This document shows positions 43,349 through 52,061 of a DNA stretch of 64,000 nucleotides, in pieces. Under the pieces are notes generated by a model. The model was not told the DNA's origin. It ran no database searches and saw nothing but the letters and a program-made list of their open reading frames with translations. The translations under genes were made by a program, and so were the position numbers. Every line of letters begins with the position of its first letter. The stretch's first letter is position 1. Source of the stretch: Pseudomonadales bacterium (GTDB taxonomy: Bacteria > Pseudomonadota > Gammaproteobacteria > Pseudomonadales > Halieaceae); the NCBI GenBank assembly GCA_024234815.1, contig JACKNO010000001.1, positions 1,302,001 to 1,366,000 on the forward strand, read 5' to 3'.

Positions 43349-44080
43349 TCAGTTCCCCGTCGGCGTCAGGCCGAGGATTGAGGCGGGGCGGCCGCGCACG
43401 AGATCATCGGCGGCGGACTCACCGATCACAACGGCGGCGGCGGCGCGGCCGGGTTCCAGTTCAGGTGGCCGGAAGCGGCTGTTGTGGGCGTCTGACGCCA
43501 GTACGGTCACCCATCCGCGTTCCAGCATCTCAAGCGCGCGCTGTCTTGCGAGCTTGCCAAAATTACCCGTTACGGAACCGGCGGTGACCTGCAGGAGACA
43601 GCCCGCCTCGAGGAAGGGCAGAATCCTGTCCAGCGAGCGCATAACGTCCTTGTTGCGCTCCGGGTGGGCGATCATGGGGCGAATTTTCCTGTCCAGCAGA
43701 TGGGAAACCAGCTTGTCCGAGCCGGGCAGGATATGGCTGTGGGGAAACTCCAGCAGCATGATGTCGTAGCCCTGCTCCCGCCCCAGCATGGGCACCTCGC
43801 CCCGGTGGACGAGGTCCAGCGACTCCATTCCCAGCCGAACTTCTCCGCCGAGGCCCAGCGCCAGGGGAATGTCCCGGCTGGCCAGTTCCAGCTTGAATGC
43901 GGCCAGCGCGGGTTTCAGGTTGTCGGCCTGGTTGGGGTAGCGGTTGGGGTGGATATGTGGCGTTACCACGGCGTGGCGAATGCCATTGGCAAGCGCGAGC
44001 CGGGCCAGCTCCAGGGCCTGGTCCAGGGTAGCCGGGCCGTCATCGATGCCGGGCAGGAGATGGCAGTGAAGATCGATCAT
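43349..44080 (-). CDS. CpsB/YwqE-type PHP-domain tyrosine phosphatase
   Basis: A 243-residue metal-dependent phosphatase. IDLHCHLLPGIDDGP near residue 2, VVTPHIHPNRYP near 40, GGEVRLGMES near 78, MLLEFPHS near 108, IAHPERNKDV near 138 and VLASDAHNS near 190 supply the metal-binding His/Asp/Glu residues of the PHP fold. In EPS systems this family dephosphorylates the Wzc/CpsD-type tyrosine kinase, encoded here at 46477. ATG 44080 starts the conserved MIDLHCH; no obvious ribosome site precedes it. Confidence 0.9.
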   Translation of the reverse strand: MIDLHCHLLPGIDDGPATLDQALELARLALANGIRHAVVTPHIHPNRYPNQADNLKPALAAFKLELASRDIPLALGLGGEVRLGMESLDLVHRGEVPMLGREQGYDIMLLEFPHSHILPGSDKLVSHLLDRKIRPMIAHPERNKDVMRSLDRILPFLEAGCLLQVTAGSVTGNFGKLARQRALEMLERGWVTVLASDAHNSRFRPPELEPGRAAAAVVIGESAADDLVRGRPASILGLTPTGN

Positions 44081-44209
44081 GGCATTGCGAATATGTGGCG
44101 TCTCGGGAGGGAGCCAGCATGTACCCCGGCATTTGCGAAATACTGCTGAAAACACCGATAAAAACGTAAAACGCCCATAAAATCAACTGCCTATTCCAAT
44201 GATCTTCGA

Positions 44210-44215
44210 TATAAT
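44210..44215 (+). promoter_or_regulatory. -10 box for the polysaccharide export operon
   Basis: A perfect TATAAT in an A+T-rich stretch (44150-44225) upstream of the export genes. The -35 region is weak (CTGCCT at 17 bp spacing). Transcription from about 44222 would give a leader of some 170 bases before the start at 44393. This 312 bp divergent region (44081-44392) presumably also carries the promoter for the minus-strand phosphatase-GT pair; no ops-like element was seen in it. Confidence 0.45.
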
Positions 44216-44392
44216 GCCGACCTTGTTTCGCAGGGTAATTTGACGTATCCCGGCCTTGTTGGCTTGCGTGGGGACGAGCCTCATCGGGGTATCTCCCTCC
44301 GGGTGCGCGACGCCGGTCTCACAGAGCGGGCGACATTCATAATATTCAAATCACGCCAGGGACTATGTCGTGCTTCTAACGGGCGCAAGGTA

Positions 44393-45871
44393 ATGGGTCA
44401 GAGAACAGGTTTGGGCTGCGACCGGCGAGCGCTGGGCGGTCTTCTGCTCACCGCGCTGGCGTATTCTGGTTCGCTTTCCGCCCAGGCGGACAGTGCGGCC
44501 ACTGGCATTGATCCCGCGGCGGAAGCGTCGGCCGCCGGCGCTTCCGTCATCGTTGCAACGCCTGTTGCCGAGGGAGTCGATGCGCCCGGGGACGCGTCAC
44601 AGGGCATGCCGGAACACGAACTGTCGCGCACACTAGGCAATCTTACTCTCTACCCTATCCTGAATATAGGTGGAGGCTACCGCTCCGATGTCTACAATGA
44701 AAACGGCGACAACGGCGGCTCGGCTTTTGTGAATGCCCGCGCCGGCGGCGGGGTACAGGGTGAAAACCGGGGCCACCTCTACGGCGGTGAATACTTTGCC
44801 GAGGAGATGTGGTATCTCGACAGCGATGTGAATAATGACGACGAGCTTATCCAGCGCGCTGTGGCTTACTGGGGAACCGCATTCGACGTGCGCAATAACA
44901 TCGATCTCGGGGTGGAGTACCTGGACTCCTACGACACCCGCGGCCAGGATGATCCGGTTCGCGGTATTCGCGATACGACTGACGAGGAAGACCCCGACAC
45001 CTGGACCCAGCTCTCCTACGGAGGCAATTATGCGTATGGCGCGGCGGACGCGCGCGGACGCCTGGAACTGGGCGCCTGTGCCACCTGCCTGGAGTATGAC
45101 AATAACGACCAGCAGTATCGCGACCGGGATGTCATCGATCTGGGTGCCACCCTGTCGATGCAGCTGAGCGGGCGCACCCGGGGCTTCGTGCAGGTGGTGC
45201 ACTCTGATTTTGACTACCGCAACGACACTCCCGATGACCCCGCCGGGGGTCGAAACCTGGACAGCGATGAATGGCGTTACATGGTGGGTGCCTCCTGGTT
45301 GGCATCGGGACGTTTCACGGGTGTCGGCCGGGTGGGCCAGGTGAGGAAGGACTTCAACGACCCCCTGCGCGGCAGCAGCGGCGATTACGAGGAAATGAGC
45401 TGGGACGTCGTCGCCAACTGGGCGCCGACCGGCCGCAATCTTGTTTCTCTCAGCTATTTTCAAGCCCCGCGGGAGCCACTGGTCTGGGAGGAAGACGAGC
45501 TGGTAGACAATTTTGTCGAGGTTGAACAGATCAGCCTGGATGGCAGCCACCAACTGACCGCGAACACGATGCTCACCGCCGGCGGCTACATGGGCTGGGA
45601 CAACTGGAAACCCAGCGGCCGTAACGACGACCTGTGGGGGGCCAGCGCCGGCCTGCGTTTCGGGCTCGCCAGGTGGGGGTCAGTCGGGATCAGCTACTTT
45701 CACCGGGAACGCGACTCGAGTAACCGGGCCAATGACTATAGCGACGATGGCGTGTTGATCGATTTCAATATCGGCTCCCTGTTTGGCTTCGGAGACAGCC
45801 GGGCGCCGGCTATCTGCCTGCTGCGCAGTTTTACTCCCGGCACCGGTTACAATGGCTTTGCCGGCTACTGA
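44393..45871 (+). CDS. Outer-membrane beta-barrel protein of the EPS export locus
   Basis: A 492-residue exported protein starting at ATG 44393 (GCAAGG upstream) with a signal peptide to about residue 33 (GSLSAQA). A short Ala/Gly-rich linker is followed from ~residue 78 by repeated amphipathic strands (LYPILNIGGGYRSDVYNENG, HLYGGEYFAEEMWYLDS, ISLDGSHQLTANTMLTAGGY, VGISYFHRERDSS). This resembles the BBP2-like/VpsM-type barrels that accompany Wza-Wzc genes in EPS loci. It is the first gene of the export set, 18 bp before the OPX gene; a longer frame start at 44240 is not supported by a ribosome site. Likely role: outer-membrane passage of polysaccharide. Confidence 0.8.
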   Translation: MGQRTGLGCDRRALGGLLLTALAYSGSLSAQADSAATGIDPAAEASAAGASVIVATPVAEGVDAPGDASQGMPEHELSRTLGNLTLYPILNIGGGYRSDVYNENGDNGGSAFVNARAGGGVQGENRGHLYGGEYFAEEMWYLDSDVNNDDELIQRAVAYWGTAFDVRNNIDLGVEYLDSYDTRGQDDPVRGIRDTTDEEDPDTWTQLSYGGNYAYGAADARGRLELGACATCLEYDNNDQQYRDRDVIDLGATLSMQLSGRTRGFVQVVHSDFDYRNDTPDDPAGGRNLDSDEWRYMVGASWLASGRFTGVGRVGQVRKDFNDPLRGSSGDYEEMSWDVVANWAPTGRNLVSLSYFQAPREPLVWEEDELVDNFVEVEQISLDGSHQLTANTMLTAGGYMGWDNWKPSGRNDDLWGASAGLRFGLARWGSVGISYFHRERDSSNRANDYSDDGVLIDFNIGSLFGFGDSRAPAICLLRSFTPGTGYNGFAGY

Positions 45872-45889
45872 GGCGGTAAGATTCCTCCA

Positions 45890-46480
45890 ATGTGGTATTT
45901 GATGGTGCGATCTGTATTCCAGGCTGAATCCGCGTTGCAACTGCTGGTATTACTGCTTTTGGCAGTCGCCAGTTGTGGTGTCGCGGTGGCCGAGGGCAAC
46001 ACGTCGGCTGAGGCCGAGGTGTCCGCGTATCGCCTCTCGGTGGGTGACCGGATAAAGGTCAACGTGCTTGGCCAGGCGGATTTGAGTGTCGAACTGCGTG
46101 TGAGCGATACCGGCGAGATCATCTACCCCCTGCTGGGTGCGGTGGAGGTTGTGGGCCTTACCCGGGAGCAGACCGAGGCGCTGTTGTACGACAGACTCAA
46201 GCCCGACTACCTGGTGGAGCCTGTGCTCAGCGTGACCATTCTCAGCTACCGCCAGATCTTCCTGCAGGGGGAGGTGAAGCAGACCGGCCCCTACCCCTAC
46301 ACGCCTGGTCTCAGTCTGCGTCGTGCCATTCTTGATGCCGGTGGTTTTACCGACCTGGCCAACGAAGACAAGATCTATGTAGTGAACGAGTTCGATCCCC
46401 AGGGCGAGGAAACCCGGGTCGACCAGAACTACCGTATGAAGCCCGGCGATATTGTCACCGTGAAGGCGAGTCTGTTTTGA
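45890..46480 (+). CDS. Polysaccharide export (OPX, Wza-like) protein
   Basis: A 196-residue exported protein. A hydrophobic signal ends either at a lipobox-like VASC or after GVAVA. The Poly_export domain covers ~residues 42-115 (YRLSVGDRIKVNVLGQADLSV, GEIIYPLLGAVEVVGLT), followed by an SLBB segment (FLQGEVKQTGPYPYTPGLSL). It is much shorter than E. coli Wza (379) and lacks the C-terminal barrel helix, so the outer-membrane pore may be supplied by the barrel protein upstream. The start could also be ATG 45902. It overlaps the kinase gene by four bases. Confidence 0.88.
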   Translation: MWYLMVRSVFQAESALQLLVLLLLAVASCGVAVAEGNTSAEAEVSAYRLSVGDRIKVNVLGQADLSVELRVSDTGEIIYPLLGAVEVVGLTREQTEALLYDRLKPDYLVEPVLSVTILSYRQIFLQGEVKQTGPYPYTPGLSLRRAILDAGGFTDLANEDKIYVVNEFDPQGEETRVDQNYRMKPGDIVTVKASLF

Positions 46481-48900
46481 CCAGCCAGCGCGCCATAGTG
46501 AGTAACGAGCAGCTGCTCAACACGCTGCTGGCCGACCTCGGGGGCAACCCGGGGGAGAAGGGTGGGCTGGACCTGCAGGCCTACCTGCAGGTGGTGTTGA
46601 AGTACAAATGGGGCATCCTGGCATTCACGGCCCTGGTGACACTGCTGTCCACCATTTACGTGTCCACCCTGGTGCCACTTTACCGGGCGGAAGCGACCTT
46701 GCTGTTCGACCCTCCCTCCGGCAATAACTACGGTACCGTGCGCGACCAGTCGGCCATGGATACCTATAACAGCTACTACCGCAACTTCCAGTTGTTCAAG
46801 GCGCAGCAGGAAATCATGCGCTCGCGCAAATTTGCCAGCGACCTGGTGGACAAGACCGAGCTGTGGAACCACCCGCATTTCAAGGCGCTTCCCGGGTACG
46901 AGGGCGTCGAGCCGGGCTGGAAGGTTACGGTCAAAAAATGGCTGCCTGGCTGGGTGCTGGATATGAAGCGCTGGGCCCCGGCCTGGGCGTTGGAACTGGC
47001 GCGCAATGACCCCCAGACCTGGGCCAGCATGAATGACGAGGAGCTCAAGGAACGCTATCGCGGCGCTGCCATTGATTCGCTCATGGGCGGTCTCAGTATA
47101 GAGACAGATGAAGAGATTATGCTGATCAGGCTTGGGTTTGTGGCCGGCGACCCTGTATTCGCCGCCGATATGGCCAACCGCCTGGCCGAATACTATATAC
47201 AGCACGACATGGATATGAGGATGGAGGCTTTCAGCCAGGCCACCACCTGGCTCACCGAACGCACCCTGGAGCTGCGCGAGAACGTGCTGAAATCCAACCT
47301 GGAACTGCAGGCTTTCCGGGAGCAGGAGAACATGGTGAACCTCGAGGGGGGAGGCAGTATCCTGGAACGGGAAATCGAGGACGTGTTCCAGCGTCTCACC
47401 GAGGCCCGGAAAAAGGCGCAGTCCCTGAGCCAGGTCAGCAATCGCCTGAACAACGCCACCAACTCGCTCAGCCAGCAGCTGGCGGGCAGTCCGGAGCTGA
47501 TCAAGTACCCCAGCGTCGTCGAAGCCCTGAACGCAGCCCTCGAACTCGAGAAAGTCATCGATGACCTGGCGCGGGTATACGGTCCCAAACATCCGAAAAT
47601 GGTAGATGCGAACAATCGCTACGATCGCCTGCGGGAAAAACTCGCATCGGAGAAGAACCTGGTGCAGGTCGGTGTGGACGCAGACCTTGCGGCCGCGCAA
47701 GCCGAGGTAAAGGCGCTGAGCACGGAGTTTGACGAGCTCAAGGGAAGGTTGAGGGCCACCGACAAGAAACAATTCCAGTTGCAGGCGCTGGAGCGCAACC
47801 AGCAGGCGGACAAGGAGCTGTACGATTTGTTCATCACGCGTTTCAAGGAGTTGAGCATAGGCTCCGATGTGAGTTCGGCCAACGCCCAGATCATAGATAA
47901 CGCCCTGGTGCCCAGCGCGCCCTATTGGCCCAACAAGACCCGTCTTATAACGCTGTGCTCCGTCGTCGCGCTGTTTCTTGCGATCGCGCTGGCCTTCCTG
48001 CGGGAGTACCTGGACAAGACCATCAAGAGTCCGGAGGAGGTGGAGGAAAAGCTCGGCGTCCCACTGCTTGGCTCGCTCGCGCAGCTGGACACCCGCGGCG
48101 ACAAGGACTTGCTGCCGGAACTCATTTTCATCGATAAGAACAAGTCGCTATTTGCCGAATCTATCCGCACTATCCGCACCGGCATCATGCTCAGCGGGCT
48201 GGACAATCCCCACAAGATCATCGCCGTTACCTCCACCGTACCCGGTGAGGGGAAAACCACAGTCTCGATGAATATCGCCTGCGCGCTCGGCCAGCTGGAA
48301 AAAGTGCTGCTGATCGACGCCGACATGCGCCGCGCGGCACTGGGTCCGCATTTCGGCTTTGCCCGCAATACTGTCGGGCTGGCGGATGCGGCGGCGGGTA
48401 TCAAACCACTGGATGAGTGCATCCACCACTTCAGCAGGGGCAACATCGATATTCTGCCGGCGGGGAGTATTCCGCCCAACCCGCAGGAGCTGCTGTCATC
48501 GACGCGCTTCGAGAAGATTCTGGCGGAAGTTGCCACCCGCTATGACCGGATAGTGATAGATACCGCGCCCACCCATCTGGTGAGCGACCCGATGCTGGTG
48601 GCCCGCTGGGCCTCCGCACTGGTGTACGTGCTGCGTGCGGAAGCCACCTATCACCAGCTGGCCAGTACCCAGTTGCGAGCACTCGAAAAAGTGGGCAAAC
48701 CGGTGTTGGGTGTGGTGCTCAACGGGGTGTCAGAACAGGGTGCATCGCACATGCGCTATCGGCGCTACGGCGGGCCCTATGGTGGGAAAGGTTACGGCTA
48801 CAGCGACTATGGCTATGGCGGGGGTGAAAGCTCCCAACTCTATGCCGGCGGCGGGGATGGTACCGGTAGCCGGCGTAATCGGAGCAGGAAGGAAAAATGA
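46477..48900 (+). CDS. Wzc-like chain-length determinant/tyrosine kinase
   Basis: An 807-residue inner-membrane protein. TM1 is at about 45-66 and a long periplasmic coiled coil with GNVR-like end runs to TM2 at about 488-508, giving the Wzz-type polysaccharide co-polymerase part. The cytoplasmic BY-kinase has Walker A STVPGEGKTTVS (~585), Walker A' LLIDADMRRAALG (~610) and Walker B IVIDTAPTH (~691). A Tyr/Gly-rich tail follows (residues ~755-795, about ten Tyr) for autophosphorylation. The start is TTG 46477, overlapping the OPX stop, with AAGGCGAG upstream. The CpsB-type phosphatase at 43349 is its likely partner. Controls chain length and export. Confidence 0.93.
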   Translation: MTSQRAIVSNEQLLNTLLADLGGNPGEKGGLDLQAYLQVVLKYKWGILAFTALVTLLSTIYVSTLVPLYRAEATLLFDPPSGNNYGTVRDQSAMDTYNSYYRNFQLFKAQQEIMRSRKFASDLVDKTELWNHPHFKALPGYEGVEPGWKVTVKKWLPGWVLDMKRWAPAWALELARNDPQTWASMNDEELKERYRGAAIDSLMGGLSIETDEEIMLIRLGFVAGDPVFAADMANRLAEYYIQHDMDMRMEAFSQATTWLTERTLELRENVLKSNLELQAFREQENMVNLEGGGSILEREIEDVFQRLTEARKKAQSLSQVSNRLNNATNSLSQQLAGSPELIKYPSVVEALNAALELEKVIDDLARVYGPKHPKMVDANNRYDRLREKLASEKNLVQVGVDADLAAAQAEVKALSTEFDELKGRLRATDKKQFQLQALERNQQADKELYDLFITRFKELSIGSDVSSANAQIIDNALVPSAPYWPNKTRLITLCSVVALFLAIALAFLREYLDKTIKSPEEVEEKLGVPLLGSLAQLDTRGDKDLLPELIFIDKNKSLFAESIRTIRTGIMLSGLDNPHKIIAVTSTVPGEGKTTVSMNIACALGQLEKVLLIDADMRRAALGPHFGFARNTVGLADAAAGIKPLDECIHHFSRGNIDILPAGSIPPNPQELLSSTRFEKILAEVATRYDRIVIDTAPTHLVSDPMLVARWASALVYVLRAEATYHQLASTQLRALEKVGKPVLGVVLNGVSEQGASHMRYRRYGGPYGGKGYGYSDYGYGGGESSQLYAGGGDGTGSRRNRSRKEK

Positions 48901-50240
48901 AACAACGATTGGCGGCGATATCCTGTGCCCTGTTGGCCTGTGCGGCGACATGTGCGGCAGCCCAGACGGAGCCGGGCACGGACAACCTGGGCGTGGATTT
49001 TTACGAGCAGAATGACTTCTATTCCAATGCCCTCAACCGGCCCCAGAGCACCAGTGAATTCTACGAGCGGCAGGTGAACTGGATGCTGGAGAACAAGTAC
49101 CCTCCGGCCTCGATCATTATGAGTTCCGTGGGCAGGGGGATGACCCTGGCGGATACCGCTTATTTCATGAGCAGGGCACAACCGGAGAAAGCACAGGAGA
49201 TCTACGAGCTGGCAGTGGACATTATGCCGGTGCTGCCGGGTTGGGCCTGCAGTGCGGCCAGCGGTATTCCCAACCGCTACGATGAGGGGATTGATCCGGC
49301 GCAGTTGGGCGCACCCACCCTGCAGGAAATCAGCCGCCTCTACTTTGAGGAAGGCCGCCGCTTCATGGACTATCCGAAGTGGCAGCAAAACCAGGGCAAT
49401 GCCAATATTTCCCTGGATGAATTGATTCGCTTCAAGGAGAGCGAAATCGCCAGCAGCGGCGAAGACAGCTGGTGGTATCGCCCGGATGCGCGGGTGAAAA
49501 CGGATGTAGTGATGGTCAGCCTGTACCCCACCGGTGAACGTGTCGTTATCGACGCCAGGCTGGAACAGCTGCGCAAGATGAAAGCGGCGGGCAAGTCCAC
49601 GGTCCCGGTGATGCTGCTCTACACCGAGCGCTCCCAGATTCCCATGAGCGACTTCAATCGTGAGCCCGCGCAATTAGGTGATAGCGGCTCGGCCACACAG
49701 GGCAAGCCCGGAGCCAACCCCTATATCAACTATGATGACGACGAAATCAGCGCCAGCGAAGTCATCGCCCGCTTCGGTTCCACCGGCCAGCGTGTGTCCC
49801 CCACCCGCGACTGGCACAAGGGCGACCATCACCTGCAGGTACAGGTGGAGGAGCTTAAAACCCTGTTCGATATCCCGGGCAAGGAGGAGATACCCGCCGC
49901 TGACTGGCAACGCTGGCAGCAGCAGCTCGCGCAGGGTATGGAAACTCCCCTGCGAGTCAGCCTGTACGGAGGGGGTGACGAGGATCGCTGGCTGGATGAA
50001 AAGGGCCTGGTCGCGGTGGCCGCGGAACAGGGTATGGAGCGATTGCCGGTGGTGTTTTTCTTCCACTCCAACGAACGCCAGGCTTGCGGTCTGCCCGCGG
50101 CGTGTGCCGACCAGGTCAGGGAGGCGGTAGAGAAAGGCAGTGGCCGCGCAGGTTTGTTCGGCGATCAGGCCGCGCCGCGGACCGGGCCATCGACCCTTCC
50201 CTTTGCTGTGCCCAACCCGCCGCTGGCAAGTCCAAGTTAA
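48897..50240 (+). CDS. Unknown exported protein with internal duplication
   Basis: A 447-residue protein with a signal peptide (1-22, ending TCAAA). It is translationally coupled to the kinase gene (ATGA overlap). I recognise no family. An internal repeat is visible: residues ~205-248 (VMVSLYPTGERVVIDARLEQ onward) and ~352-396 (LRVSLYGGGDEDRWLDEKGL onward). Each has a VSLY strand, a Gly/Asp-rich turn, a helix, and a (V/L)PV hydrophobic strand ending in an E-R/N-polar patch, suggesting two copies of a small alpha/beta domain. The N-terminal ~110 residues are helical. Position between kinase and rfaH argues for a role in polysaccharide export or assembly in the periplasm; this is context inference. 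Confidence 0.7.
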   Translation: MKQRLAAISCALLACAATCAAAQTEPGTDNLGVDFYEQNDFYSNALNRPQSTSEFYERQVNWMLENKYPPASIIMSSVGRGMTLADTAYFMSRAQPEKAQEIYELAVDIMPVLPGWACSAASGIPNRYDEGIDPAQLGAPTLQEISRLYFEEGRRFMDYPKWQQNQGNANISLDELIRFKESEIASSGEDSWWYRPDARVKTDVVMVSLYPTGERVVIDARLEQLRKMKAAGKSTVPVMLLYTERSQIPMSDFNREPAQLGDSGSATQGKPGANPYINYDDDEISASEVIARFGSTGQRVSPTRDWHKGDHHLQVQVEELKTLFDIPGKEEIPAADWQRWQQQLAQGMETPLRVSLYGGGDEDRWLDEKGLVAVAAEQGMERLPVVFFFHSNERQACGLPAACADQVREAVEKGSGRAGLFGDQAAPRTGPSTLPFAVPNPPLASPS

Positions 50241-50273
50241 GGCCCGGTCCGCCGCTAGTCACGAGGTGCGCGC

Positions 50274-50774
50274 ATGACACAGAAACGCTGGTACGTGGTG
50301 AAAACCAAGGCGCGCCAGGAGCAGCTTGCAGAAGACCACCTGCGGCGTCAGGGTTACGGTGCCTGGCTGCCACGGATAGCCTGCGAGCGCCGTCGCCGCG
50401 GCAAGTGGCAGGAGGCTTCCGAGCCGCTTTTTCCCGGCTACCTGTTCGTTGAGTTGGAAGCCGGGGTGCAGAATTTTTCCCCGATTCGTTCTACCCGGGG
50501 CGTTTCCAGCCTGGTGAGTTTCTCCCATGAGCCCAGCGCCATGCCCGCGGGCGCGGTGGAGACGCTGCGGCAACTTCATCCTGGCGACAAGGGTGATCGA
50601 CGCAACACTCCGTTTGAGCAGGGCCAGAATGTTCTGCTGGTAGACGGCCCTTTCGCTGGCTGGGAAGGCGTATACAGCTCCCCCTGCGGTAGTGAGCGGG
50701 TGACGGTGCTGTTGCATGTGCTGGGCAAGCCGCAATCCCTGGCTTTTGCAAGAGATGCGGTAATACCCGCCTAG
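50274..50774 (+). CDS. rfaH: RfaH/NusG-type transcription antiterminator
   Basis: A 166-residue NusG paralogue. The N-terminal NGN domain (~1-100) has RWYVVKTKARQEQLAEDHL and LFPGYLFVELE; a linker (~100-112) leads to a KOW-like domain (GQNVLLVDGPFAGWEGVYSS, RVTVLLHVLGK). RfaH binds the ops sequence exposed on the non-template strand of a paused polymerase and suppresses termination in long surface-polysaccharide operons. A perfect ops sequence lies 106 bp past its stop. The gene is 33 bp after the unknown exported protein, so the regulator is expressed with the export genes. Confidence 0.88.
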   Translation: MTQKRWYVVKTKARQEQLAEDHLRRQGYGAWLPRIACERRRRGKWQEASEPLFPGYLFVELEAGVQNFSPIRSTRGVSSLVSFSHEPSAMPAGAVETLRQLHPGDKGDRRNTPFEQGQNVLLVDGPFAGWEGVYSSPCGSERVTVLLHVLGKPQSLAFARDAVIPA

Positions 50775-50879
50775 CCAGACCGACAGTTCAAGTGTAATTG
50801 CCGCAGTTGAGCCCGCCTTGCCACGCGGGGCGCAACCGGCACTTCCCCCTATGCGAGACACCGCGGTGGTGTCATGCAG

Positions 50880-50891
50880 GGCGGTAGCGTG
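50880..50891 (+). promoter_or_regulatory. ops element (RfaH recruitment site)
   Basis: GGCGGTAGCGTG matches the E. coli ops element at all 12 bases and extends one more G on the left, as in the end of the JUMPstart sequence. It is on the + strand in the 145 bp between rfaH and the first glycosyltransferase of the long operon, so the nascent transcript passes it just before the operon. This orientation and position are what RfaH-controlled operons show. The start codon proposed for the next gene lies 28 bases downstream. Confidence 0.85.
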
Positions 50892-50919
50892 CCTGAACCG
50901 TCATTCAGCCTGTCGGGCT

Positions 50920-52059
50920 ATGCAATCCACGAGGTCACTTTTAATTCCGAATACACCTGTAGTTACTTTACTGAGAGACTTCGCCGAAGACGGGCGCACC
51001 AGTATGGACCGTTATGCAGACCAACTTGCGGCGAGTCTTGAAGCGGCCGTGCAGGTAAATTATCGGGTATCCGAATACAGGCCGGCCCTGGGCGGCGTCT
51101 CGCGCAAACTTCCGCACCTGGCGAATCTGCAAATGCGCTACGCGCGCTATGTGGACTACCCCGGCCAGGCACGCAAACTCAACGCGGATATATTTCATAT
51201 TCTGGATCACGGCTACGCCCACTTGCTCAAGGTGCTCGACCCGCAGAGAACGGTGGTTACCGCTCATGACATGATACCCCTGCTGGCGGGCAGGGGTTTG
51301 ATACCCGGGGTGACGCTGCGTCGCAATTGGCTGGCTGAATACTCGTCTTCATTTTTGAGGCGGGCCAGGAAAGTCATCGCCGATAGCGAAAGCACGAAAC
51401 GCGATGTTGTTCGTTACTGCGGGTGCGAGCCGGCTCGCGTTGCTGTCGTTCATCCGGGGCTGGGGAGTCAGTTCCGCTGCCTGGACGAGCCCGCGGATGA
51501 GCTGCGCCGGCGGCTGGGGGTGCCCGGGAGCGAGCTTAGACTCGTGCTGATCACCGGCGGACAGTTTTACAAAAACCACGCTGCCTCCCTCGAAGTTATG
51601 CGGATACTGCGGCAAAGACACGGCGATTCCATTGTGCTGGTCCGGCTTGGCCCGGCGGACGCCCAATGGCGGCAAAGTCTGGAAAAAAGCGCATATCGGG
51701 GCAGGGTTATCGAATTCAGCAAACTCGGCGCAGAGCAACTGACCGCCCTCTACAACGCGGTCGACTGCCTGCTGTTTCCCTCATGGTACGAGGGCTTCGG
51801 TTGGCCTCCACTGGAAGCCATGGCTTGTGGCACGCCGGCTGTGACATCCAACAGGGGCTCCCTGCCTGAAGTAATGGGGCAGGTCGGTCCAACCTTTGAC
51901 GCGGATGACGTCGAAGCCATGGCCGCCGCGGTGGAGACAATGCTGTTTGATCGCGAGCAGGCAGCGGCCCAGATCGAGCGGGGCCTGCGGCATGCCGCCG
52001 GTTTCCAGTGGCGGGAGACCGCGACACGGGTGCAGGCCATTTACGAGGCAGTGGTGTGA
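50920..52059 (+). CDS. GT4-family glycosyltransferase
   Basis: A 379-residue GT-B enzyme, first in the ops-led operon. The N-terminal domain contains DFAEDGRTSMDRYADQLA, HILDHGYAHLLKVLD and VVTAHDMIPLLAGRG; the donor domain has the VIEFSKLGAEQLTALYNAVD and FPSWYEGFGWPPLEAMACG motifs, the latter with the two Glu of GT4 enzymes. I use ATG 50920; an upstream GTG-type start at 50818 would place ops inside the coding region, and ATG 51004 would cut conserved sequence. No strong ribosome site marks any of them. Likely inverting/retaining mode cannot be told; family GT4 is retaining. Confidence 0.87.
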   Translation: MQSTRSLLIPNTPVVTLLRDFAEDGRTSMDRYADQLAASLEAAVQVNYRVSEYRPALGGVSRKLPHLANLQMRYARYVDYPGQARKLNADIFHILDHGYAHLLKVLDPQRTVVTAHDMIPLLAGRGLIPGVTLRRNWLAEYSSSFLRRARKVIADSESTKRDVVRYCGCEPARVAVVHPGLGSQFRCLDEPADELRRRLGVPGSELRLVLITGGQFYKNHAASLEVMRILRQRHGDSIVLVRLGPADAQWRQSLEKSAYRGRVIEFSKLGAEQLTALYNAVDCLLFPSWYEGFGWPPLEAMACGTPAVTSNRGSLPEVMGQVGPTFDADDVEAMAAAVETMLFDREQAAAQIERGLRHAAGFQWRETATRVQAIYEAVV

Positions 52060-52061
52060 CG

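Noticed and set aside
46429..47772. 447-codon minus-strand frame opposite the Wzc-like gene
   Set aside because: Antisense shadow; no ribosome site or recognisable domain.
50123..50130. GGCGGTAG near the end of the unknown exported protein gene
   Set aside because: Lacks the T at position 11 of the ops consensus and lies upstream of rfaH in coding sequence.
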